Shown: piece after piece, positions 9,929-21,226 of the stretch
Layout of the letters: every line of letters begins with the position of its first letter
How positions within the stretch are numbered: the stretch's first letter is position 1
Assembly (NCBI GenBank): GCA_943704425.1
Contig: CALSCP010001494.1
Coordinates: forward strand, 148,131 to 187,295
From: Ministeria vibrans ATCC 50519
Taxonomy: Eukaryota; Opisthokonta; Filasterea
DNA length: 39,165 nucleotides
Reading direction: 5' to 3'
Made by a program: the position numbers and the translations under genes
The notes under the pieces: generated by a model
Told to the model about the DNA's origin: nothing
Seen by the model: only the letters and a program-made list of their open reading frames with translations
Database searches by the model: none

Positions 9929-10000
9929 AATAATAATTAGAAGAAGAAGAAGAATACAACCCATTTATTAATGATACAGTCACCACGCGAAGACATAGCC
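9929..10000 (-). mobile_element. Extremely 5'-truncated LINE, copy C (about 70 bases)
   Basis: Only the terminal 3' segment is present: AATAATAATTAG, the GAAGAATACAACCCATTTAT block and GATACAGTCACCACGCGAAG, ending at AGACATAGCC, after which similarity to A and B stops. It abuts the truncated 5' end of copy B, so B appears to have been joined to C's tail in the same way that A is joined to B's. Confidence 0.8.
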
Positions 10001-10552
10001 ATATTATTATAGTATTATTTCTATCTATGTACACCCCCGCAACTGCCCCACTTTTCTGCCTGTCCCTGGGAGCCGTTATTTCATAACCCCTACGCCAGGA
10101 GCCTTTTGACAGTGAGATTTCAGATCAGAGATTTCGTGGTCCCCAGGCCCCACGAGTCTCAAGCAAGAAGGATCCTTAACTAATATCAGGACTCGGATTA
10201 TTCAGTTCAGGGGTGAAGGCGTAAACCAGTGCGAACTAGATTTTCCGCTTAGTAATCCATTTATAAAAAATCTGTTTATGTGTAGCAATCTGTTGCAAAT
10301 TAGAAGCAAACTATCAACATATAATACTCAGCAGAATGCCAGATAGAATATCTTCCATAAGATATTATCTCGTCCAAAAACCTTTATGTGGAGCAAGAGG
10401 AGAATATTAAACGAATGATTATGCAATTATTTTTTTTTCGAAAAAAGCAAGCACCAGACTACACACGATCAACGTTGATCTTTTTTTTTAGTCCCTCCTC
10501 CCTCCCTCCCAAGTCCTAATTCACTTTCAATGGTTGGCAGTTTACAGGGAAT
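10001..10552. other. Intergenic DNA between LINE copies and HSCB
   Basis: AT-rich single-copy-looking sequence containing the 3' flank of HSCB. I find no reading frame, tRNA or repeat family here apart from short T-runs near 10430 and 10480. Confidence 0.6.
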
Positions 10553-11362
10553 TTAGTCGATGGGGTTGGTGACGATGGACTGGCCGTCGCGGTGGTGATG
10601 GAGCGTCCCCTCCATGTTAAAGTAGTAGCGCATCTTGACAGTGGCATCCTTTATCGCCACATAGTCTTCGGCTGCATATGCCTCGGAAGTCTCCCTGATG
10701 CTTTCGTTGAGACGCTCTGTGTTTGCCTCCCTGAGCTTGTTTAGTGTCGCCTCGTCGACACCCGGCTGTGACATGGCTTCCATCGTTTCTATGATGTACA
10801 GAAGCACCGTTGGGTCGCTTGCCTGCTCTAGCTCGGCCACCGGGAAGTTTGCCTCGCTCAAAATGTACAAGCTACGTCGCAGCGGATGGGCTAGCGTCTC
10901 GTATGCCCTATTCACTTCGGCACTCCAGGCTGCAAGTGCGTCGGCACGACGCTTCTCGTCGTCAGCGGCTGCCGCGTCGCCCGTCGCCGATGGCCCGCTC
11001 GCGGCGTCATCACTGCTGCCATCTGTGCTTGGAAGGGAGATGTTTCGAAGGATACTGCTGCTGAGAACACGGTCGGGGTGCAGGTGAAACTGCAGGCGAC
11101 GAAAGCGCTGTTTAAGATCGTCCGTGTCTACGTCGAAACGCGCGCGGGCGTCCTCGTAAAAGTACGAGTAGTAGCTGGGACGAGGTGGGTCGGTGGGCAA
11201 GCGCCAGGCAGTCTGGTCGGCGTTGACAAAGAGGGTAAGTGGCCACTCAAGTGCATTGCGGGTGGTCGATGACGATGACAGAAGTGCCCGCGGCATCAGC
11301 CATCTCAACGCCAGTGGTTGTCGGCACACCAACGCGGTGGTTCGTCGAAGCAACAGCGACAT
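10553..11362 (-). CDS. HSCB: Mitochondrial iron-sulfur co-chaperone HSCB/HSC20
   Basis: HSCB is the J-protein that delivers the ISCU scaffold to the mitochondrial HSP70 for Fe-S cluster transfer. The product is 269 residues from the ATG at 11362. That start gives an Arg/Leu-rich, acid-free leader (MSLLLRRTTALVCRQ) typical of mitochondrial import; an ATG 28 codons upstream is in frame but adds a less likely leader. The J domain has the HPD triad (residues 95-97 in FHLHPDRV) followed by an unusual insertion of nearly 40 residues rich in Ser, Asp and Ala. It then resumes with WSAEVNRAYETLAHPLRRSL. The C-terminal HSCB domain follows (LREANTERLNESI, AIKDATVKMRYYFNME). The N-terminal cysteine zinc finger of animal HSCB is absent. 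No intron is needed. Divergent from MSH1. Confidence 0.92.
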   Translation of the reverse strand: MSLLLRRTTALVCRQPLALRWLMPRALLSSSSTTRNALEWPLTLFVNADQTAWRLPTDPPRPSYYSYFYEDARARFDVDTDDLKQRFRRLQFHLHPDRVLSSSILRNISLPSTDGSSDDAASGPSATGDAAAADDEKRRADALAAWSAEVNRAYETLAHPLRRSLYILSEANFPVAELEQASDPTVLLYIIETMEAMSQPGVDEATLNKLREANTERLNESIRETSEAYAAEDYVAIKDATVKMRYYFNMEGTLHHHRDGQSIVTNPID

Positions 11363-11479
11363 GAGTGAGACTTGAGAGTTGATAGGAGAGATAAAAAAAA
11401 AATGAAAAGTAGTCAAAAAAGTAGTTCTCATAATCTCATTTCTCACTCAACAGTCAAACTAATAACTATTAGTAATTTT
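11363..11479. promoter_or_regulatory. Divergent promoter region HSCB / MSH1
   Basis: 117 AT-rich bases between the two divergent start codons, with an A-run and short direct CTCA/CTCAT repeats. Both encoded proteins carry mitochondrial-type leaders, so a shared bidirectional promoter is plausible, but no factor site can be identified. Confidence 0.45.
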
Positions 11480-14400
11480 ATGTTGCGCGACTGGCGTCAG
11501 TGGCGTGTCGTGCGACACACGCTGTCCGCAGCAACGCGGAGAATGTCCACCAAGTCAGTCGTGAAGGACAAGGAGAAGAGGTCGAAGACAAGCGAACTCC
11601 CTTGGCGATTTTCCGATCCCATCTCCGAGTCCGACTTGCCCCCGAACCGGTCGGGCATCTTGACGCAATGGCGCAATCTTAAAATGCAGATTCCCGCCCA
11701 GTTTGTGCTTCTTCTTCAAGTCGGCAGCTTTTACGAGATCATTCACAACGATGCCATCCGTGTCGCCAACGCTGTCGAACCCCCTCTGCACGTTGCCAGC
11801 CGCACCTACAGCGCCGGAAAGACACCACTCAAGACGGTTCGACTGCTTTTTTTTGTGTGTGTTTACGCTTTGTTGTCATGTTTGTGTCGCCAACGCGACA
11901 CTGAACACCCTCAGCGCACCAAAGTGTCCGTCGACCGCCACACGGCGTTGAGTCGTAGACATATCATCACATGTGCTCCCCCCCCCGCATCGTTAACCCT
12001 TTAATGCTCCCGATGCCATTTATTTTACATCCGTGTCATTTGACTCATTACATTTTTCAGGCTGGATTTCCCGACTTTGCACTTGAGACATGGCTCCCGC
12101 GCATCACCCGGGCGGGCTTCATGGTTGCACTGGCGGACCAGGTGCAGGTGGAGGTGACGTCCCCGCGGGGCGCCAAGTCGGTCGAGATGCGTCGCGACCA
12201 CATCACACGGTACATCACGCCGGGCACCATGTTGGTCGAGGAGGCGCTCGAGGCCGGCGAACCCAACTACCTCATGTCCATTTATATGGAGCCGCAGCAG
12301 AAGGGAGGCGCGAACAACGACAGTCGAGCCATTGGGGCCATTGCCTATGCCGATCTGAGTACGGGTCATTTTGAGTCGGTCGAAATCACCAGTGTAGGTG
12401 AGCTTGAGCGCGAGCTCGTTCGCCTTGCACCCGCCGAGGTGCTCCTCTCCCTTGCCGACCACACACTCTTGCGTACCACTGACGGCATCAAATACGAGCG
12501 TATCTTCCATCGTCTGCAGACGAGCACCTTTGTCAGCGTTGTCCACGACCACCTCTTTGCGCCGACCTTTGCTAAGCCACTTGCGACCGAACGTGCTTCC
12601 CACGCCGTTCGAGCCTACGCCAAGTGTCTTCTGGGCAAGGCTATGCCACGCCTTGGGACACCACATGGGCGTCGCATCTCGCAGTACCTCCAGATTGGCT
12701 CGGAGACAAGCGCCGCTCTCGAACTCGTTAATCCCATCTCGCAAAACCGTGTGCGTGCCATCAACGAAACGCGCACTAGCGCCATGGTGGCGACTCTCTC
12801 GGCAAACTCCAATGACTCGGCGCCCACCAACACCACCACCACCACCACAATGCCGTCGTCGTCGTCATCATCATCCTTGGTCGACCCGTCGTCCGAGTCA
12901 AGGAGTCTCAAGCGTACACTTTATTCGACACTGAATCATACACACACGGCTCTTGGTCGACGATTGCTTCGCTCACGTGTCAACGCACCCTCTACCAACC
13001 TGCTGGTGATTCGTGAGCGTCTTGATCGCACCGAGGCAGCGACCGTACTGCTGCGACCCGCCCAGCACATGTATTTGCAGCAGCTGAGAACCCTCCTCAA
13101 ACAGTGCGGCGACATTGAGCGTGCTCAGACACTGATACGCAGCGCACGTTCGGCCGACCGCATCGATCGGGCACCCAAGGGCCTGCGGACCATTGGCGAG
13201 ACGATTGGCCTTGTGCAGCGTGCTTTTATTGTACTTCGTGCGTGTCTCAATGACCTTGTCACCCGCGACGACGAGAGCCAAAGCCCTCTTCATACCTTTG
13301 ACAATAGTCAGTTCACGGCCGCTTTCGACGCCTGTCTCACAACCATCGATCCGCGTCTCATTGCGCACACACGTCGGTTGCGCGAGTCATCGCATCTTTT
13401 GTACGACGGCGAGCCTTTTCGCATTTTGCGCATGAGAAATCGCGTTGTGGCACCCGTGAGTAACAACAACAACAGCGACGATACCAACGACGACGACGAC
13501 GGCGACGACGACGACGGTGAGGAAGTGTTTGACGATGCTGTTGATGATGGTAGTGACAATGCGGTGATGGAGAAGAGGGGACGGAAGGAGCGGGAACAGA
13601 GGGCGGACGGCGACGACGAGAGCAGCCTTTACTTTGGCAAGGACGATTCTATTTTGGAGGAAGGGCAGACTCAGTATGAACAGGTTCAAGAGCAGCGCTC
13701 GCGCATGGATCAGCTGCAGCGCGTGTATCAACACAAGTTGGAGACGTACGTGAAGGAGCATGATCAGTCGGTGTCGGCAACGCTGCTGCGTAATGTGCAG
13801 GTGGTGCGCAAGGTGTGTCGCGACAAGGACAAGACGGTGTTTCACGCGCTGAGCATTCCCAAGCAACTTGAAGCGGTGTGTCAGAATGCGCTGGGCGGCG
13901 AAGACGGTTTTGGCAAGGAGCCACGAAAAGTCATGGGTGGTGGTGGTGCGACGCGACTGTTGTATCAAACAAGACAGTTGATGGACTTGTCGCAAGAGGT
14001 GACTGATGGCTACAGCCAGTACAACGAGGTGCGTCAAAAGGCCCTGTACGACATGACGACCCGCACCTTGGCACTTAGCAACGAGATCAACCGCGTTGCT
14101 GTGACTCTTGCTGAGCTGGACTTTACGCTGGCCATGGCCACAGTGGCGTCACAGCCGGGCTACGTACGGCCCCAAGTCGATCAGTCGGGTGTGATTGACA
14201 TTGTGCAGGGACGTCACCCGGTCGTTGAAGCAAATCAGTTGGTGCGCGCCAATGGCATTCCCTTTGTGCCCAACGACTGTCGACTTTGTGCCCGTACAAG
14301 CAACAACAGCCACAACGGCAGTAGTAGTAGCAGCTGCAGCATGTTGGATTACGGACTGGATGAGCTGTTGCAAGAAGAGGAGGAGAAGAGAGAAGAGAAG

Positions 14401-15165
14401 GAGGAGGATGCAGGTCGGGCGCGTGTCATGATTGTGACGGGTCCCAACATGGGGGGCAAGTCGACATTTCTACGACAAAGTGGCCTCATTGTGATTATGG
14501 CGCAGCTCGGGTCGTTTGTGCCGGCAGAACGGGCGCGCATTGGCATTGTGGATGGGCTGTATGCGCGTGTGGGAGCCTCGGACAACATTGCGGGTAACGA
14601 GAGCACGTTTATGGTGGAGATGTCAGAGACAGCTCGCATACTGCAGAGCGCCACGCCGCGCTCTTTGGTGATCATTGATGAGTTGGGGCGGGGCACGGCG
14701 CACGACGAAGGTCATGCCATTGCGTGTGCCGTCACCGAGTCGCTTGCTGAGCGCGGCTGTCGCACCATCATAGCGAGTCACGATCGTGTCTTTGCCCATC
14801 GCTTCAAGCAACATCTTACGGAAACCGTGGCGCTGCGCCAGGCCTCGGTTGCCGTGTGTCCCGACTCACACTCGGTGATTTTCACGCACGAACTTGTCGA
14901 GGGGATCGCACAGCAGTCGTACGGCGTTGACGTGGCTGCCATGGCCGGGGTCCATCCTGACGTGGTCCGCCGAGCGCGTCACATTCTTGAACAGCTACAG
15001 CGTGTCGAGGAGCGCTCTTCTGACAGTGAGTGTAAGGCTGACGCTAGTGTACCTGCTACGCACCTGAAGGTCCTTGATACGTTGAGACAAATTGACGTGG
15101 ATGCCGTGTCGCCTCGCGAGGCGCACCGATTGCTCTCCGAGTTTGTGCACTCATGTAATGAATAA
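11480..15165 (+). CDS. MSH1: MutS-family mismatch repair ATPase, mitochondrial MSH1 type
   Basis: Exons 11480-11836 and 12061-15165, phase 0, 1153 residues. A basic leader (MLRDWRQWRVVRHTLSAATR) suggests mitochondrial import. Domain I carries the mismatch-reading Phe-x-Glu (GSFYEIIHNDA, residues 84-86). The connector has YADLSTGHFE and APAEVLL, and the lever/clamp follows. The ATPase has Walker A GPNMGGKST (913-921), the GASDNIAGNESTFMVEM loop and Walker B IIDELGRGTAHDEGHA (D992), all intact. An Asp/Asn/Glu-rich insertion of about 60 residues (about 585-645) and a Thr/Ser tract (about nt 12820-12900) interrupt the core domains and are unusually acidic. Intact motifs indicate a working enzyme. 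The choice of MSH1 over a nuclear MSH rests on the leader and the bacterial-like layout. Confidence 0.9.
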
Positions 15166-15172
15166 TGAATAA

Positions 15173-15205
<33 letters not shown>

Positions 15206-15230
15206 TATTATTATTATTATTATAACTATT
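15166..15230. repeat. (AAT)n-(ATT)n palindromic microsatellite downstream of MSH1
   Basis: About ten AAT units run directly into about six ATT units, a self-complementary tract starting right after the MSH1 stop. It may supply the poly(A) signal (AATAAA at about 15168). Confidence 0.85.
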
Positions 15231-15492
15231 TATTTTTACGAAAATTAATAGAGAATCTAGAGCTGTACTCAATGTCAACACAAGACGGTATATACAAAAC
15301 AAAGAGCAGCACAATACTTCCGCCGTACACTTCTAGTTTTGTTTAGCAGTGTAGTTTTGATTACGAAGAGTACTTCACTGTATTAATTACGAGAAGTATA
15401 TTGAACTCTACTTTTCAATTATTTTTCTTGTATTCTTACAATTGAGTTGTATTGAGGCTGCATCTAGCTGCCCTTGAGTCCTTGCTGTTTTG
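15231..15492. other. Spacer between MSH1 and the oxygenase gene
   Basis: Unique AT-rich sequence that must hold the MSH1 3' end and the promoter of the next gene. No further feature is recognised. Confidence 0.5.
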
Positions 15493-17492
15493 ATGCGTCT
15501 TTTACGACTGAGCAGCCTTCTTGGGCTTGTGGTCATTGCTCTCGTTTTCAGTGTTGACGCCAAGAAAGCACGTAAAATAGACTTCCAACGGATGCGCGCT
15601 AGGGACGGTCGTCTTGTCGCGTATGCAGACAACCTAATTCCGTCTGGGATGCTTGTAAAACTGACTCAAATTTTTCACGGAGTACGAAAGCCAAAAAACA
15701 CACACTGTGACGTTTCCTTGTTTGTCTCATTTTCACTCCTTCCCTTTGTCTGTTCAGGGGCAGTTCCCCCTGCGATACACCTTCTTTGATGAGTATGTGG
15801 AGGGCCGTTCGCCAACGGCTGCCGATGTAAGGGCGAACCGTCCCAATGCGGGATGTTATGTTTCGCGAGTTCGCACTGACACTCATTGTGTGTTGTAGCT
15901 CAAGAATGACTTTCGCTTTGCGATGACACTGCCGGCGGAGGAGTTTGAGACGACTCGGATGTGGAAGGGTCTCAAGAGGATGGCGTTGGAGGGACTGGAG
16001 ATGCCGGCGACGTCGGAACTGCATCTGGCCGAAGTGAGTGTTCATGTACTGCGCCGCATGGATCGCACGGTGGCGTACAACAGTTCGAAGGCGGGTCTGG
16101 GAGACGTGAATATCTGTCTGTTCTTGTCGCCCGACTGGAAGAAGAACCACTACGGCGATGCGCTGTTCTACGACGACGACCGCAGTGTGGTGGGTGCTGT
16201 ACATCCAGTCTTTGGACGCACCGTCTTCTTTGACGCGTCCCTCGCACACTTACCCCACCCACCGTCCATGGTGCGTGAGAAATTGCAGATTATGTACATG
16301 TTTCGTGCGGTGGGTGACGAGGCACGGGCGCTTGAGACACGCCAGCACATCAACGAGCACCTTGCGACGGTAGCAGAGGAGCAGAGGGCATTTACGACCT
16401 TTGCGGGACTCCCACCGATTTCCGAGACGCCCGTTTTGAAGGTGGATGCGCTTCCGTGGGGCCACGCGACGAACCGACGGGGTCAGCATGTGTACTATGT
16501 TGACGGGGCGTTTAGCAAGACGGAGGTGGATCTGTTGCGGCGCTACTTTGTGCGGCACTCGCAATGGAACGTCAACGACCGAGTGTCCGACTCGGACGTT
16601 GAAGCCGACGGCGTCAATGTCGTTTCCCTCTACGACATTGATTCCTTTGTTTCCACTGTCGTCTGGGGCAAAATGAAGCAGGCAAGCACTAGCGCAAGAG
16701 TTGAAGCAAAAGAGAGAGCGAGAGACAGAGAGATAGTCGTCTGATTGTGTGTGTGTGTTTGCGTGTGTGTAGTTAATTGACCATGTGACCCCTGCCAGTC
16801 GCAAGACATGGTATCCGTATGACGTTGCAACAAACCTGATTCAGTCGGTTGACGACACTCGCATCCACGAAGACGGAAACCAGGACGAAGACGAATGGAC
16901 CCTTCTCATGTCAGTACACAATTCACTTATTCACTTACTCACTCAATTGTTTCTAAACGACCCACAGGTATCTCAACCCCGGATGGACTTCCAATGACCT
17001 TGGTCAGACAGCCTTCTACGAGTGGCCCCGTCGCTGCAAGGCCAAGGTCAATGTCGCCCTTGAGTGCAAGGGCCAGGAGGACTACGAGCTCTTCTGCCAG
17101 GTCTGCTCTCCCTGTGTTTCTTCACCCTTTTTGTCTCTCTGTGTGCGTATGTGATCGGAATCACTTTGTTTCCTTCTCTCTCACTTCTCTCTGTGTATCT
17201 CTCTCTCTGGAGTGTCTCTGGTCTGTCTTGTGTGTGTTTGTCTGTCCGTCTGTCGCTTACTCTCTCTTTTGTGTTTATTTTGGTGCAGGTGACACCCAAG
17301 TTTGGTCGTCTTGCGCTGTTTCAAGGGCGCATCCCGCATGCGGCTCGTCCGCCGTCAGTGGGCCGCGCTGGTCCCCGTTACTCGTTTGCCGTCAAGCTCA
17401 GTGTCAACAAGGAGGTGGCAAAGGAGAAGGGGCCCGAAGGGAGTCCACAGCGTGGGATGCCCGAGGACGATGAAGAAGAGGAAAGCTATTGA
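15493..17492 (+). CDS. Secreted tandem 2-oxoglutarate/Fe(II) oxygenase with a degenerate first domain
   Basis: Exons 15493-15681, 15758-15826, 15899-16681, 16773-16909, 16968-17100 and 17289-17492 give 504 residues. A signal peptide (hydrophobic core LLGLVVIALVFSVDA) directs it to the secretory pathway. The C-terminal domain has the full oxygenase set: H379-x-D381 (RIHEDG), a YLNPGW strand, distal H454 and 2OG-binding R457 in GRIPHAARPPS. The N-terminal domain repeats the fold (LFLSPDW; FDASLAHLPHPPS), but an ungapped 27-residue alignment puts Tyr146 and Ser148 at the HxD positions and His206 in place of the Arg, so it probably cannot bind iron normally. Prolyl- or lysyl-hydroxylase-like activity in the ER lumen is an inference; the substrate is unknown. 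Intron 3 uses a GC donor (GCAAGC at 16682). The tail is acidic (DDEEEESY), without KDEL. Confidence 0.82.
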
Positions 17493-17678
17493 AGAAGTAG
17501 AAGAAGACATTTGAGGAAAACTATAAACTATTGAGCAAACAAACGTATTAATTTTTGATCTTTATTCAGATTTCAGACTGAATTCTGATTTCTGAAAAGT
17601 GAAATGAGTTGTGAGACAACTAAGCATTAACAATTTTTCTTTCTTTTTTGAGAGTTCTGTTCAATATTTGGACGCACG

Positions 17679-20034
17679 ATGCCTACAATGCTAATATTAC
17701 CGTTGGAGCTGGCGCCCACAGCCAAAACGGACGACAAAGCGTTTAGTATTGTTCCGCCCTCTGTGCGCGCCGGTACGTGGCCCCCTCGCACGCGCCCTGC
17801 GGTTGACCCTCCTCATTGTGTTGTGTTTGGCCACCACCAGCGGCGCTGCGGTTTGTGCGGGGCATGAAGCGCCACAGCTTTGAGGATCCCATTGGGGCGT
17901 TGGTCGCCGGCAAGTCGACGCGCGTCTACCCGCCCGGCGCCGACGTGAACAAGATCGAGACGGCCATTGGCAAGCTGTATGCCCTGCTGCTGCGGGTGCG
18001 CTTGCTGGTCGTTTACACGCTTGTATATGTGTCTGTAGGTATCAGAGTGGCGAAACGCAAATGACCATTTTGGAGCAGGGCGAGCGAGTCATCACTACAC
18101 TGCACGACCTCAAGACACACGACGCCAAAGCCACAGTGCCCTCCCCGCTTCACCTTATTATTGCTTCTTTCCAACAATGCTGTACGGAAACAGTGAGATA
18201 GATAGAGATAGAGAGATAGATAGAGAGATGGAGAGTTTGAGAGTTTGAGAGTTTGAGAGAGTTTGAGAGAAAGTTTGAGTTTGAGAGAGAGTTTGAGTTT
18301 GAGAGAGAGTTTGAGTTTGAGAGAGAGTTTGAGAGAGAGTTTGAGAGAGAGAGAGAGTTTGAGAGAGTTTGAGATGGAGAGTTTGAGAGAGAGAGAGAGA
18401 GGAGAAACAAAGTGATAGAGAGAGAAAAACAAAGTGATAGAGAGACAAAGTGATAGAGAGACAAAGTGATAGAGAAACAAAGTGATAGAGAGACAAAGTG
18501 ATAGAGAGACAAAAGTGATAGACGCTCTTTTGTTTAGCGACTTCGGTGCTTCACACTCTTATCCGTCAATATAACGGAACGATGACCATTTCGTACATTG
18601 ACATTCGTGCGTTGCGCAACCAACAAGTACAGCAGCGCTCAGCGAAACGCAAACGCGAACCAGACGACGCAGACGACTACGACGGCTCAAGCAAGGCACC
18701 CTCAGCGCGCACACAACCCACCACCTCCACCACCTCCACAACTGCAAGCAACATGGAGAGCGACGACTTTGACCCCCGCCGCAACAAGGACGCTGCACAG
18801 CGTGCCGTTGACAGCGGCGTAGCCAGTGGCGCTGTTGTGCGCTACACTGCCCAGTCCGAAGACGACATCACCCGTCTCTTTGCATTTCTCTTTGAACGAA
18901 ACTGTATGAACACATAGCGCATGCACACACTGAGCGATACTAACCGACTCACTTGCTTTTTTTTGTTTCCAGACCGGGTGTTTCACGGTTCTGTCTCGTG
19001 CGGGCACCTTCACTCCCCGTTCCGCATCTACCCGTGTCCGTCTTCACAGCTACTCGCTGCTCTTCACCTCATTACTCCGGCCACAGCACTCCCCTCTCCC
19101 GCCCCGTCTGCCCCTCTCAACATCACTCTCCCTTCTTCTCTCTCCATTGTCGGTTTCTTCCGTGACTCTCATCCCGCTTTGCGTTTCCCCCCTCAGCTCT
19201 TTTCAACTCACCTCCATCCAAAAGTACGACACCGCTCCCTCTCACCCTCCATTGCTGTATATATATATTTATATATATTCACACTCACACATCCTGATAG
19301 GGCACGTCGGGCGAACCGTGTCTCGTGCGTCTTCTTGCTGGGTCCCTACTAGCTCCCTTCTACGCCGACGCCGTCCGCCGCGTTGCCCTCGCCCGTCTTG
19401 ACTCCAACTGGTACGCACTGCTCTACCCAGACTCAGTCAATGCTCGAGAAGGTATATATATATGTACATACAGATAGAGAGAAAGAGAGCGTGAGAAGTC
19501 AAATTGATGACCCAATCTGTGCAGCGCTGCTCATGCGTGTTCTACCGCACGGCCCTGCACCCCTCCCTGGCCTCCCTGCTCTCTCCCTTCTCTGCTCTGT
19601 GCCTCTCTCCGACCCACGTGTCGCTGCCGATGACCTTTGTGGTGCCCGCCTAGCTGCAGAACATCGCTCTTCTCAATCCTTTTTCGCCCCTGCTGAGCAC
19701 ATCAAAGCCATTTCGAACCCTGAAAAGGTGTTGAGGGTAAGATGCTCCTTTCTCTGTCTCTGTCTGTGCCTGTCTGATCAAAGTGCCTCTTTTTGTTTAG
19801 ACACTCTACACAAACACTATGACGAATGCTAGCACGTCGGCGACGTCGACGGCCGCTGACAAGCTCCAATCAGAAGCAATGCGCTTCAATCGTCTCAGTC
19901 GCCGACTGGGCATGTCTCAGGCCCGTCTGGCCCTTGCGGACGATCTTGCCCGCTTAGCGGCCTCTTCTACCCCACCAGACCCCAATATTGCACCCAAAGT
20001 GATCCTGGCGGCCGTTGAGGCGCTCAGACTGTAA
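17679..20034 (+). CDS. INTS14: Integrator complex subunit 14 (INTS14/VWA9) homologue, 8 exons
   Basis: Exons 17679-17772, 17841-17995, 18046-18181, 18538-18903, 18973-19223, 19301-19451, 19525-19736 and 19801-20034 join in frame to about 532 residues, near the animal INTS14 length. Family cues: an MPT.. start leading into a VWA-like strand; FHGSVSCGHL followed by a FRIYP strand; SIVGFFRD; LVRLLAGSLL; NWYALLYPDS; MRVLPHGPAPLPGLP; and a C-terminal helical segment with FNRLSRRLGMSQARLAL. INTS14 pairs with INTS13 in the nucleic-acid-binding arm of Integrator, which cleaves snRNA and paused transcripts. The VWA metal site (DxSxS) is missing: the first strand reads MPTMLILPLELAP. A Lys/Arg/Asp-rich linker (KRKREPDDADDYDG) may be a nuclear signal. 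The exon 3 start (18046) and the exon 3 donor are chosen by frame and are the weakest junctions. Confidence 0.72.
18190..18530. repeat. GAGTTT/GA simple repeat in INTS14 intron 3
   Basis: Alternating GAGTTT and GA units (about 18231-18390) are followed by about seven copies of AACAAAGTGATAGAGAGA-like units. It shares the ACAAAGTGAT core with the CSN1 introns and lies inside the intron 18182-18537. Confidence 0.88.
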
Positions 20035-20660
20035 AATTAATCAAAATACTTTCGTGTTGGAATTTGCTAGTTTGGAATTTGTCAAATCGAAAACAATTTA
20101 CGAATTAATGCAAAATTACAAAATACAAATTACTCGTTTTGTTTGACCTACTAGTGTAAGTCCATGTCAGTCCACGAAGTCCCCATCGTTGTGTGTTGCG
20201 GTGCACGTCAAAGCAATTAGAATTATAACAATTTGAACTCAAACGACCGCTTCGCCCTATTCCTGTCGTCGACACACTCTCGCGTGCTCAACGTCTTTTT
20301 CTCCCGTATGCCCTAACGACGGCAGTGAAATTGATAACGAACACACAGTGAAAAAGAAAGAAAAAGAAAAAAAAAATGAAATTATGCTGACGACCTCTCG
20401 TTCGCCCTCATCCGCCATGCGCACACGCATTGGTTTGCTCCTACACTCTTTATCGTTTTGTACACCATGCGGTACATGACGCCGCCACTCGTTTAATGGG
20501 CGTGTTCGTGAGTTTTTATGCGGTTGCTATGAAGCGAGATATTACTATTATTATTATGACAGACATCTTGTCCACTCCTCATCGTTCGTTGCGCGGCGTT
20601 TCCCCTCCCCTTTTCACTCTCACTCTCACACACACTCTCTCTTACTCTCTCTAGAGCATC
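20035..20660. other. Intergenic region upstream of the LC8 gene
   Basis: The INTS14 3' flank is AT-rich. The part nearer LC8 has CT-rich runs just before the ATG (about 20616-20655), typical of a pyrimidine-rich 5' leader. A short open frame at about 20430-20654 has no recognisable domain and ends in the CT run, so it is not called. Confidence 0.5.
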
Positions 20661-21183
<523 letters not shown>

Positions 21184-21226
21184 ACGATTAAAAAGAAAAG
21201 TCTCTGTACAAGTGAAAGTGGATTCC

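Noticed and set aside
10080-10160. Possible tRNA-like segment
   Set aside because: No B-box or cloverleaf arms could be found; no tRNA gene is recognisable anywhere in the window.
12025-12744. 239-codon antisense frame in MSH1
   Set aside because: A shadow of the strongly supported MSH1 reading frame.
20430-20654. Short frame upstream of LC8
   Set aside because: No domain; it runs into the CT-rich leader and is more likely promoter or 5' UTR.
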